This document shows, piece after piece, positions 32,850-40,180 of a stretch of DNA of 64,000 nt. The first letter of the stretch is position 1; every line of letters starts with the position of its first letter. A program made the position numbers and the translations under genes. The notes under the pieces were generated by a model. It had not been told where the DNA came from and made no database searches. It saw nothing but the letters and a program-made list of their open reading frames with translations. The DNA comes from Comamonadaceae bacterium OH2545_COT-014 (GTDB lineage Bacteria > Pseudomonadota > Gammaproteobacteria > Burkholderiales > Burkholderiaceae_C): positions 60,497-124,496 of the forward strand of contig RQYR01000006.1 of assembly GCA_003859965.1 (NCBI GenBank). Reading direction: 5' to 3'.

Positions 32850-33548
32850 TCACTTCCTGGCGTACTTGGGCAAATACGCCTCCAGCACCACGCCTGCCAC
32901 CGCGTGCATGCCGTCGTCCAGCTTGATGGCGGCATAAGCGGGGTCCGGGTTGAGCGCGACCAGCCACAGATCGCGCTCCGGGAGCCTGGCCCGGTTAACG
33001 AGCTGCCTCAAGGCCAGGGTTTCGTCCGTCAGGTCCACCACCGCAACGAAATCGTTCAGGTCCGGCATGCAGCCTGGATCGCACAGGGCCAGCGTTCCGT
33101 GCGGGAAGTCCCACGGTGATGCAGGGTTGGTCATCGCGTGGCCGCTGACTTGCACCGCAAAGGGCTGGCGGGCCGCGCCGTCCACCACGCGTGGTTTCAC
33201 CAGGCGCGTGCTGTGGTATGCGCCAACCGGCTCGTGGTCCGCCTGGTTGGAGCCGTTGAAGGCGCCAGCCGAGATGCGGGTGATGACGGGGTAGGTATGC
33301 ACGGGAGAAGCCGCTGCGCTGGACCTCTTACTGCGCGTCTCGCGCAGGTGGTCGGGAAGCAGGTGAGGGGCTAGCTTCCGCACCAGGATCAGCCACCGCG
33401 ACACGTTCGTCTGCGACGTGTTGTGCAGCCGCGCGGCGTCCGATTGAGATAGCGACCTGTTCTCGATCATCGCCCGTATTGCAGGGTGTGCCAAGATTTG
33501 CTCAGGCGTTAGAGCTTCGTTAGCTTTCTGCGAACCTAGAGAACTCAT
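32850..33548 (-). CDS. LexA/S24-like regulator paralogue C (both dyad residues lost)
   Basis: 232 residues. N-terminal module (about 13-75): LTPEQILAHPAIRAMIENRS, then LSQSDAARLHNTSQTNVSRW, a helix-turn-helix-like segment, then LAPHLLPDHLRETR. The C-terminal half has the S24 fold pattern starting YPVITRISAGAF, with the Ala94-Gly95 scissile-type pair kept. The nucleophile Ser is Ala138 (SGHAMTNP) and the general-base Lys is Arg181 (LALRQLV), so self-cleavage should be impossible. Last of three tandem paralogues. SD AAGGAG lies within an inverted repeat (33551-33572). Confidence 0.8.
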   Translation of the reverse strand: MSSLGSQKANEALTPEQILAHPAIRAMIENRSLSQSDAARLHNTSQTNVSRWLILVRKLAPHLLPDHLRETRSKRSSAAASPVHTYPVITRISAGAFNGSNQADHEPVGAYHSTRLVKPRVVDGAARQPFAVQVSGHAMTNPASPWDFPHGTLALCDPGCMPDLNDFVAVVDLTDETLALRQLVNRARLPERDLWLVALNPDPAYAAIKLDDGMHAVAGVVLEAYLPKYARK

Positions 33549-33550
33549 GC

Positions 33551-33572
33551 TCTACTCCTTAATTAGAGTAGA
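33551..33572. promoter_or_regulatory. Inverted repeat covering the ribosome binding site of paralogue C
   Basis: TCTACTC (33551-33557) and GAGTAGA (33566-33572) are perfect inverted arms around cttaatta. The arm includes part of the AAGGAG Shine-Dalgarno of the gene starting at 33548. AT-rich promoter-like sequence (ataatatatga) follows. It may be an operator for one of the three regulators or an mRNA hairpin hiding the start. Confidence 0.55.
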
Positions 33573-33687
33573 TAATATATGAAACTAACTATAGTAGAGG
33601 TTTTGGATTTCGCGCGCGTGCTAGATGGGTACAGGGAGGCTGGGTCCATCTGTTTTTAGTTGTTGCTTTCAGCCTGGAGGGAGGGGT

Positions 33688-34419
33688 TTACATGGCCCTA
33701 GCCTGTGACCGTATATAAGAAGGTAGGCGAGAGTCCACGACGACCCCGATCACCCGGTGCTGCTCCCCGTCCAAGGGGATCGGGGCATACACGGGATTCA
33801 AAGACACCAGTGAATATGCGGGGCGGTCGCCCGCCCGCCCCTGCTGGTACTCACGGACCAGCCGCTTCACCACAATTCCTCCACCGTTCTCGACACAGGC
33901 CACCGCAACAAAGTCGGCGGGCTCCGGCTCAATGTGGGGGTCGATCAAGACATCGGTGCCATCAGGGAAGTGGTAGGGCAGCGAAGGGTTGGTCATGGCG
34001 TCGCCTCTGATGCGCAGGGCGAATGGTGCATAACCATCTCGTGCGGGAATGCGAATCCCAGAGTGGAAGTGCCCCAACGGGTCCGTATCGAACTGCGGGT
34101 ACGAATCGGCTGGACCTGCCTTCGCTCTTGCATATATGGGGTACTTGTAATCGCCCTTATTGAAGGCGGACACGTCCCCAGCAGAGGTGTTTGATCTCCG
34201 TGCGCGGGTCTGCCTGAGGCGCTCGGGTAACTTTTCGGGCGCGACCTCCCGAACCCGCGCAAGCCAGGTTGAGAGAGTGCCCTGCGCCACCCCGTGCCGG
34301 GACGCAGCCGCCAACTGCGACAGTTTGTCGTCCGCCAACAGATCCTGTATTGCAGGGTGTTGGAGGATGTCCTCCACCTTCAGTAGTGAATTGTTGCTCT
34401 GTGAGCCGATACCTGCCAT
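33688..34419 (-). CDS. LexA/S24-like regulator paralogue B (Ser lost, Lys kept)
   Basis: 243 residues. The N-terminal module (about 13-75) reads LLKVEDILQHPAIQDLLADD, LSQLAAASRHGVAQGTLSTW, then VAPEKLPERLRQTR. The S24-type half starts YPIYARAKAGPADSYPQF with the Ala101-Gly102 pair. The active-site block is RIRGDAMTNP, where Ser is replaced by Ala141, while Lys185 remains in IVVKRLVREY. Such a protein should fold like a cleavable repressor but not cut itself. Good SD AGGAGG before ATG 34419. The base composition of this stretch is visibly lower in GC than the flanking housekeeping genes. Confidence 0.82.
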   Translation of the reverse strand: MAGIGSQSNNSLLKVEDILQHPAIQDLLADDKLSQLAAASRHGVAQGTLSTWLARVREVAPEKLPERLRQTRARRSNTSAGDVSAFNKGDYKYPIYARAKAGPADSYPQFDTDPLGHFHSGIRIPARDGYAPFALRIRGDAMTNPSLPYHFPDGTDVLIDPHIEPEPADFVAVACVENGGGIVVKRLVREYQQGRAGDRPAYSLVSLNPVYAPIPLDGEQHRVIGVVVDSRLPSYIRSQARAM

Positions 34420-34470
34420 ATGAACCTCCTAACTCTCAAGTACGCATCGCTTTCAGCCTGGGTGGGGGAG

Positions 34471-35400
34471 TCAGAACCTGCGCCCTCGCCGATATGACGG
34501 CTTGCGGGAGTCCACAACAACCCCCAGGATTCGGAAGCGTTCATCCAAACGCTCCGGGGCGTACTTGGGGTTGAGCGAGCGCAGAGACAGCTGCTTGGCC
34601 CCTGACGGATTTGCGGGGTCTATGGGGGCCAGGGCGTACTCCTTGACGATCGTGCCGCCTTCGCTCTCCAGATCGGCAGCGGCCACGTAATCCCCCATGC
34701 GAGGCTCGATGTGGGGATTGATGAGAACGTCCGTCCCTTCAGGTAGATTGTCTGGGCTGTCTGGCTCCAACGGATTCACCATCGAATCGCCGCGCACGCG
34801 CAGGGCGAAGGGGAGGATGGGGGGGCGCTCCGGGATACGGATGTCGGTGTGAAAAGCGTCGATAGGGTGGCCGTCGAACTGCGGTGCTACGTCTGCAGCC
34901 CCTGCGCGCGCGTAGGCGTAAACAGGGTAAGCGTGCGGGGCGCCAAAGCGCGAGAGGTGGGATGGGCGGGCGTTGGGCTTGGGGCGGGGTTTACCCGTAG
35001 GGCGCGGCTTTATGTCCTTCAGGTGGTGAGGCAGCAGCTCAGGCGCTTCTGCAGCAACACGCCCTAGCCAGCGGGATAGGTATGGCTGTGGGGTGTTGAA
35101 CAGGTCAGCAGCCTTGGTCTGGGTCAGGGATGGGTCCTTGAACATAGCCTGCACGGCAGGCTTGTTCAGGATGTCGTTCAGGGTCAGGGGAGCTGCGTGC
35201 CGACTCTCTCGCAAATGCTCAGGGAGGCGCTCCGGGGCCTCCTCCCGCAGTTTAGACAGCCAGTAGGAGACAGTCGGCTGATGAGTCCTGTAAAGCTCCG
35301 CTGCTCGCGCCTGGGACAAGGAGGGATCTTGGATCATCGCCTGTATTGCAGGGTGTCCCAATATGTCGTCGAGAGTGCGGGCGGGGCTGCTACTCTGCAT
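34471..35400 (-). CDS. LexA/S24-like regulator paralogue A (intact dyad, duplicated N-terminal module)
   Basis: 309 residues. Two tandem copies of the N-terminal module: residues 8-67 (TLDDILGHPAIQAMIQDPSL, RTHQPTVSYWLSKLREEAP, LPEHLRESR) and 72-130 (TLNDILNKPAVQAMFKDPSL, NTPQPYLSRWLGRVAAEAP, LPHHLKDIK). A Lys/Pro-rich linker follows. The S24 half has Ala166-Gly167 as a cleavage-type pair, the nucleophile Ser206 in RVRGDSMVNP and Lys253 in TIVKEYAL, so autoproteolysis is predicted. First gene of the tandem array, divergent from rep, with a palindrome in the shared 121-bp gap. It is not the housekeeping LexA, whose winged-helix N-terminus is different. Confidence 0.84.
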   Translation of the reverse strand: MQSSSPARTLDDILGHPAIQAMIQDPSLSQARAAELYRTHQPTVSYWLSKLREEAPERLPEHLRESRHAAPLTLNDILNKPAVQAMFKDPSLTQTKAADLFNTPQPYLSRWLGRVAAEAPELLPHHLKDIKPRPTGKPRPKPNARPSHLSRFGAPHAYPVYAYARAGAADVAPQFDGHPIDAFHTDIRIPERPPILPFALRVRGDSMVNPLEPDSPDNLPEGTDVLINPHIEPRMGDYVAAADLESEGGTIVKEYALAPIDPANPSGAKQLSLRSLNPKYAPERLDERFRILGVVVDSRKPSYRRGRRF

Positions 35401-35430
35401 TACCTTGTATCTCCAAGATTAACGAGTAAG

Positions 35431-35444
35431 TACTGTCTGCAGTA
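35431..35444. promoter_or_regulatory. LexA-like half-site palindrome between regulator A and rep
   Basis: TACTG (35431-35435), four bases tctg, CAGTA (35440-35444). The arms equal the outer arms of the E. coli SOS box TACTG...CAGTA, but with a 4-base instead of a 10-base spacer. A second short palindrome CTGTCGGACAG lies at 35458-35468. Both are between the divergent starts and could control regulator A, rep or both. Confidence 0.5.
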
Positions 35445-35521
35445 TGCCCAAGCCCGGCTGTCGGACAGCACGCGCCGCTGGTCATGCTGGCTATGATTTG
35501 CCGCTTTGCCCGCCCGTGCGC

Positions 35522-37579
35522 ATGTCCTCCGGTCTCAACCTCGCCCAGCAAGACGCTGTCAACCACCTGCGCGGCCCGTGCCTGGTGCTGGCCGGCGCGG
35601 GGTCGGGCAAGACGCGGGTCATCACGCACAAGATCGCCCGCCTCATCCAGACTGGCGTGCCGCCCGAGCGCATCGCCGCCATCACCTTCACCAACAAGGC
35701 CGCCGCCGAGATGCACGAGCGCGCGCGGGGCTTGGTGGGCAAGGCCGCCGGGGCGGTGCTGATCTGCACCTTCCACGCGCTGGGCGTGCGCCTGCTGCGC
35801 GAGGACGGCGCGGCGCTGGGGCTCAAGCCCCAGTTCAGCATTCTGGACAGCGACGACGTCATCAGCCTGCTGAAAGACTGCGGCGCCACCACCGACGCCG
35901 CCACCGCGCGCCAGTGGCAATGGACCATCAGCCGCTGGAAGAACGCGGGCCTGAGCGCCGAGGCCGCGCTGGCGCAGGCTACGGGCGAGGGTGAGCGCCA
36001 GACCGCGCTGCTGATGGCGCGCTACCAGGAGCGCCTGGCCGCCTACCAGAGCGTGGACTTCGATGACCTGATCGGCCTGCCGCTGCGCCTGCTGCAAGAC
36101 CATGAGGCCGTGGCGCGCAAGTGGCAGCAGCGCCTGGCCCATGTGCTGGTGGACGAATACCAGGACACCAACGCCACCCAGTACCTGCTGATGAAGGCGC
36201 TGGTGGGCGCGCGCGGCGACTTCACCGCCGTGGGCGACGACGACCAGAGCATCTACGGCTGGCGCGGCGCCACGCTGGACAACCTCCGGCAGCTGCCGCA
36301 GGACTTTCCGCAGCTCAAGGTCATCAAGCTGGAGCAGAACTACCGCTCCACCGGCGCCATCTTGCGCGCGGCCAACAACGTCATCGGCCCCAACCCCAAG
36401 CTCTTTCCCAAGCGCCTGTATTCCGAGCTGGGCGAGGGCGAGCCGGTGCGCGTGGTGGACTGCGACCACGAGCAGCACGAGGCCGAGCGCGCCGTGGCGC
36501 GCATCCTCAGCCTGCGCCAGACCTCAGCGCTCAAGGACTGGCGGCACTTCGCCATCCTCTACCGCGCCAACCACCAGGCGCGCGTGTTCGAGCAGGCGCT
36601 GCGCCGCGCGCAAATCCCCTACAAGGTCTCCGGCGGCCAGAGCTTCTTCGACCGCGCCGAAATCAAGGACCTGTGCGCCTGGCTGCGCCTGTGGATCAAC
36701 GAGGATGACGACCCTGCCTTCCTGCGCGCCGTCACCACGCCCAAGCGCGGCATCGGCCACCAGACGCTGGCGCAGCTGGGCGAATTTGCCGCGCGCGCGC
36801 GCCTGTCATTGTTCGGCGCGCTGTTCGCGCACAGCCTGGGCGCGGCGCTGCCCGCGCGCGCCGTGGCCGGCCTGCACGAATTCGGCCGCTACGTTGGCGA
36901 GCTGCAAGACCGCGCCCGCCACGCCGTCGGCCACGCCGCCGCCCGCGCCCTGCTTGCCGAGTGGCTGCAAGACATCGGCTACGAAAAGCACCTGTACGAC
37001 AGCGAGGACAGCGACACCCTGGCCGCCGCCCGCTGGAACAACGTGCTGGAGTTCTGCGACTGGATGGCCGGCCGCTGCGGCGGCCAGATTGACGACGCCA
37101 GCGGCGCCGGCCCCGCGCGCGCCGAGGCCAGCCTGCTTGACGTGGCGCAAACCGTCTCGCTCATCTCCACGCTCAGCGAGCGCGAGCAGGACCCGGACGT
37201 CGTCACCCTCTCCACCCTGCACGCCGCCAAGGGCCTGGAATGGCCGCACGTGGTGCTGGCCGGCGTGAACGAGGGCCTGCTGCCCTTCCGCCCCGATGAA
37301 GACGGCGCCACCGGCGCCGCGCTGGCCGCCCGCATTGAGGAAGAGCGCCGCCTGATGTACGTGGGCATCACCCGCGCCCAGCGCACCCTGGCCGTGAGCT
37401 GGACGCGCCGCCGCAAAAAGGGGCGCGACATCGTCGCCGCCCAACCCAGCCGCTTCATCGCCGAAATGGCGCTGGACCAGGCCACAGTGCGCGAAGATCC
37501 GCGCGAAAAACTCAAGGCGCTGCGCGAGGAATTCGCCCGCAAGGCGGCCGAAAACGCCCGCGCGCGCACCCTGTCATGA
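35522..37579 (+). CDS. rep: ATP-dependent DNA helicase Rep (UvrD/Rep superfamily 1A)
   Basis: 3'-5' DNA helicase that removes obstacles from replication forks. 685 residues from ATG 35522 (MSSGLNLAQQDAVNHLRGPC), close to E. coli Rep (673). Motif I LAGAGSGKTRVITHKI, motif Ia AAITFTNKAAAEMHERA, motif II VDEYQDTNATQYLL, motif III GDDDQSIYGWRGA, motif IV LEQNYRSTGAIL, motif V TLSTLHAAKGLEWPHV and motif VI RRLMYVGITRAQRTL are all present. It is divergent from the S24-like array. Its TGA overlaps the ATG at 37576, after which a structured repeat begins. Confidence 0.94.
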   Translation: MSSGLNLAQQDAVNHLRGPCLVLAGAGSGKTRVITHKIARLIQTGVPPERIAAITFTNKAAAEMHERARGLVGKAAGAVLICTFHALGVRLLREDGAALGLKPQFSILDSDDVISLLKDCGATTDAATARQWQWTISRWKNAGLSAEAALAQATGEGERQTALLMARYQERLAAYQSVDFDDLIGLPLRLLQDHEAVARKWQQRLAHVLVDEYQDTNATQYLLMKALVGARGDFTAVGDDDQSIYGWRGATLDNLRQLPQDFPQLKVIKLEQNYRSTGAILRAANNVIGPNPKLFPKRLYSELGEGEPVRVVDCDHEQHEAERAVARILSLRQTSALKDWRHFAILYRANHQARVFEQALRRAQIPYKVSGGQSFFDRAEIKDLCAWLRLWINEDDDPAFLRAVTTPKRGIGHQTLAQLGEFAARARLSLFGALFAHSLGAALPARAVAGLHEFGRYVGELQDRARHAVGHAAARALLAEWLQDIGYEKHLYDSEDSDTLAAARWNNVLEFCDWMAGRCGGQIDDASGAGPARAEASLLDVAQTVSLISTLSEREQDPDVVTLSTLHAAKGLEWPHVVLAGVNEGLLPFRPDEDGATGAALAARIEEERRLMYVGITRAQRTLAVSWTRRRKKGRDIVAAQPSRFIAEMALDQATVREDPREKLKALREEFARKAAENARARTLS

Positions 37580-37587
37580 CCACTACC

Positions 37588-37755
37588 CTGAGAACCTGTT
37601 CAAAGTCCCCGCACGGCGGGCCACCCAGCGGATTGGGGCGGTCTGCGGCGTTGCCAAACTGGCCAATGGCAAGAGCCATTGGCCGCGTTTTGCGCTTTGC
37701 ATCCCGTCTCAAACCGCTTCTTGCCCACTCGCGCCGAGACGTTGAACAGCTTCTC
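37588..37755. repeat. MITE-like element with inverted ends and internal hairpins (family 2)
   Basis: Left end GAGAACCTGTTCAAAGTC (37588-37605) and right end GACGTTGAACAGCTTCTC (37738-37755) are inverted repeats matching at 16 of 18 positions. Inside is a perfect 10-bp stem (GGCCAATGGC, 37661-37670, with 37675-37684, loop aaga). An outer imperfect pairing joins GCGGATTGGGGCGG with the region around CCCGTCTCAAACCGC. The whole 168 bp can fold as one long cruciform. One end recurs at 16886. No coding capacity for a transposase. Confidence 0.75.
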
Positions 37756-38331
37756 AAACCGATCCGCTGCCTGCCGCTGGCCCTGGCCCTGCTAGCGCCC
37801 GCTGCCCTGCCCGCGCACGCCCAAACCGCAGGCTCCCCAACCGCACACCCCCCGCCTGCGCCGCAAGCGGCTGCCTGCCCCAACGTCGCGCAACTGAGCG
37901 CTGCCGACCTTTACGGCGCCTGGCACTTCCAGCTGGCCACGCAGCCGCAGCCCCTGCGCGGCACCCTGGTGCTCAAGCAACACCCCGAATTCAGCGCCAG
38001 CCTGCGCGGCGAAATCGACTGGGGCCACGGCGTGACCGCTATCGCCTCGGGCGATGTGGAAAACGGCGAATTCAATCTGGACGAGTCTCGTGACGGCAAA
38101 AGCCTGGCCGCCTTCTGGAGCGGCCAGCTCACCCCGGCAGCCTGCGGCCATGAAATTCGCGGCGCCTGGCAGCCCCTGCCCGGCCGTACCGGCACGCAAG
38201 ACAGCGAAAGCGCATTCGTGCTGCAACGCAGCCACGGCCCCCGCCCCGCGCCACGGCCCGCCGCTGCCGTGCCCCAGGCGGAGACCGCCCCGTTCAAAGC
38301 CGCACCGGGCGCTTCTGCGCCGGGCTGGTAG
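37666..38331 (+). CDS. Secreted protein of unknown function with repeat-derived 5' end
   Basis: The body starts with a signal-peptide-like segment RCLPLALALLAPAALPAHA followed by AQTAGSPTAHPPPAPQAAAC, a beta-rich middle (GAWHFQLATQPQPLRGTLVL, GDVENGEFNLDESRDGKSLA) and a Pro/Ala-rich tail. No in-frame ATG exists between the repeat element and the signal sequence. Possible starts lie inside the element (ATG 37666) or at the rep stop (ATG 37576), so translation apparently begins in the repeat unless a non-ATG codon is used. No family recognised; four Cys may form disulfides. Periplasmic or outer-membrane location inferred. Confidence 0.6.
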   Translation: MARAIGRVLRFASRLKPLLAHSRRDVEQLLKPIRCLPLALALLAPAALPAHAQTAGSPTAHPPPAPQAAACPNVAQLSAADLYGAWHFQLATQPQPLRGTLVLKQHPEFSASLRGEIDWGHGVTAIASGDVENGEFNLDESRDGKSLAAFWSGQLTPAACGHEIRGAWQPLPGRTGTQDSESAFVLQRSHGPRPAPRPAAAVPQAETAPFKAAPGASAPGW

Positions 38332-38361
38332 AGAAGGCAGCACGAGAGGCGGCGCGCCATG

Positions 38362-38397
38362 AAAAAAAGCCCGCCATGCATTGATTGGCGGGCTTTT
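38362..38397. terminator. Bidirectional Rho-independent terminator
   Basis: GCCCGCCA (38369-38376) pairs with TGGCGGGC (38386-38393); seven A precede and four T follow. It serves the convergent genes ending at 38331 (plus) and 38461 (minus). Confidence 0.85.
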
Positions 38398-38460
38398 CGG
38401 GTTTTGAACTCTGCGCAGCGGCCCCAGAAACGCAGGCCGCGCGCAAAGGCGGTGGCAACG

Positions 38461-38889
38461 TCAGGCCGGCACACCCACGATCACGCTGGAAGCCTTGAAC
38501 ATGGCCGTGGCGCGCATGCCTGCCTTCAGGCCCAGCGCCTGTGCGCTTTCCTGGGTAACGATGGCGGCCACGCTGGCGCCGCCGGGCAGGCCAATCACTA
38601 CTTCCGTGTTCACCGCGCCGGGCTGAACGCGCTGCACCTCGCCTTGCAGGCAGTTGCGGGCCGAAAAGCGTGCACCCTCGGCATCGGTCAGCACGATCAC
38701 GGACGAGGCCTTGACCAGCGCCACCGCCGCCACGCCTTCTTTCAGACCCAGCGTCTGGCTGCTTTCGCGCGTAACGACGGCCACGATTTTCTGGCCACCG
38801 GGCAGCGCCAGTTCCACCTCGTCGTGGACGGCGCCAGCGGTCACGCGGCTGATGGTGCCGCTGCACTGGTTGCGAGCACTGGCTTTCAT
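38461..38889 (-). CDS. Molybdenum-binding protein with two Mop (TOBE) domains
   Basis: 142 residues made only of two tandem Mop domains. The first is ARNQCSGTISRVTAGAVHDE to about residue 68; the second, SARNCLQGEVQRVQPGAVNT, runs to the end. Each holds the molybdate-binding pattern (NxxxGxV...GAVxxEV, then the SSVIV strand). Di-Mop proteins of the molbindin type store or buffer molybdate in the cytosol. Start ATG 38889 follows an AAGGAAATCCC ribosome binding site. There is no DNA-binding domain, so it is not ModE. Same strand and neighbourhood as modABD. Confidence 0.9.
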   Translation of the reverse strand: MKASARNQCSGTISRVTAGAVHDEVELALPGGQKIVAVVTRESSQTLGLKEGVAAVALVKASSVIVLTDAEGARFSARNCLQGEVQRVQPGAVNTEVVIGLPGGASVAAIVTQESAQALGLKAGMRATAMFKASSVIVGVPA

Positions 38890-39272
38890 GGGATTTCCTT
38901 TATCTACAGGGTTAGCAATGACAGCGCAGCGCCTGCTTCCGTTTCCCAGTCAACCGGCACGCGGCGGTCGGCGCAGATCTTGAAAAATCCAGGGCCGGCA
39001 AGCGCTACACAGTGATGGGAGGGATTGAGAAAGGGCTGGCTCCTGCGCCACAGAGGGCGGCATTGTCCACGACCCGGCAAGGCCCCGCTGCCCCGTGCCC
39101 CTTTCGACACTGCGGCGTCGGGGTATTGCCTGCCGGGCCATGGGGTCATGCTCTGGCCCTGCCCCACCGACCGCTGGCATGAGCCCCGTGTGCCGCGTGC
39201 TTCAGCGCCCGGTGCAGGCCACAACCGGGCCGCGTCGCCCGCCCAAGAAGAAAAGGAAGGGCGTCTCTGTGC
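38890..39272. other. Intergenic region, no supported gene
   Basis: 383 bp between the di-Mop gene and the end of modD. Open frames exist but show no family features. One minus-strand frame ends in a stretch (FFKICADRRVPVDWETEAG) that looks more protein-like than its surroundings and might be the tail of a lost gene; I could not identify it. Confidence 0.4.
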
Positions 39273-40169
39273 TCATGCCTCCGGTGCCGCTGGCGCCACT
39301 TGCACGCCCACGTCGGCAGGGGGAGCATGGTGCAGGCTGCTGGTGACCAAGGCGTCCACGCCGGTGGCGGCATAGGCTGCGGCGTTGTCTTGGCGGATGC
39401 CGCCCGCAGCCAGCAAGCCCAGCTGTGGGTGGCGCGCACGCAGCGCGCGGCAGGCAGCTGCCAGCGCGTCGGGGGCCAGCTTGTCGAACTGCACCACCTG
39501 CGCGCCCGCGGCCACGGCCTGCTCCGCCTCGGCCAGACTGGTGGCTTCCACGACGATTTTCTTTTCCGTCACCGCATGGCCAGCCGCAGCCAGGCGCTGC
39601 GCCAGGGCCATCCACCCGCCACCGTCTTGCGGCGCTGACGCCAGCAGCGCGCGGTGCTGCGGAAACACCAGCACGGTTTCACCCACGCCCAGCCGGTGTG
39701 GCCAGGCGCCGCCGGCCAGTGTGGCCTTGAGCGCCACGGCGCGCAGGCCCGGCGGATGTTTGCGCGTGGTCAGCACGGCCACGCCAGGCGCAGCCGCCTG
39801 CACGGCGGCCACCATGCGGGCGGTGGCGCTGGCCACGCCGCAGGCGTATTCGAGCAGGTTTTGCGCCACTTTCCAGGCGCGCAGCACGGCATGGGCCGGG
39901 CCTTGGGCGGCCAGCAGCACGCCGCCTTCAGGCAAGGGCGTGCCAGTGGGCAGGCAGGCGCTCACTGCGGCGCCGCAGTGGCGCGCCACGCGGGCGGCTT
40001 CTTCAGTGCAAGCGGCCACGCCCGCGCCGCGCAAGCGCCATTCAATGCGCGCGGCCTGCCCTCCCAGCGCCAGCAGGTGGGCGGTAAGGTCGAGCAAGGG
40101 GGCATCCTCGGCAATCCAGGCGTCAATCGTAGCCTGGTCGAAATAAACGGAAGGAGTGAAGGCAGTCAT
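39273..40169 (-). CDS. modD: ModD, nicotinate phosphoribosyltransferase-like protein of molybdate loci
   Basis: 298 residues from ATG 40169 (MTAFTPSVYFDQATIDAWIA). It has the quinolinate phosphoribosyltransferase fold: AWKVAQNLLEYACGVASATA, VLTTRKHPPGLRAVALKA, EKKIVVEATSLAEAEQAVAA and the closing AAGGIRQDNAAAYAATGVDA. ModD proteins accompany molybdate transporters; their exact reaction is not established. It starts 11 bp after modB and is last in the modA-modB-modD run. Confidence 0.88.
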   Translation of the reverse strand: MTAFTPSVYFDQATIDAWIAEDAPLLDLTAHLLALGGQAARIEWRLRGAGVAACTEEAARVARHCGAAVSACLPTGTPLPEGGVLLAAQGPAHAVLRAWKVAQNLLEYACGVASATARMVAAVQAAAPGVAVLTTRKHPPGLRAVALKATLAGGAWPHRLGVGETVLVFPQHRALLASAPQDGGGWMALAQRLAAAGHAVTEKKIVVEATSLAEAEQAVAAGAQVVQFDKLAPDALAAACRALRARHPQLGLLAAGGIRQDNAAAYAATGVDALVTSSLHHAPPADVGVQVAPAAPEA

Positions 40170-40180
40170 GCAAGCAGCTT

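Noticed and set aside
32850..35400. Prophage immunity region
   Set aside because: The S24-like genes suggest phage repressors, but no integrase, Cro, structural or lysis genes and no attachment repeats lie nearby, so a prophage is not supported.
32850..35400. Housekeeping lexA
   Set aside because: The N-terminal modules do not resemble the LexA winged helix and two of three copies lack the catalytic dyad.
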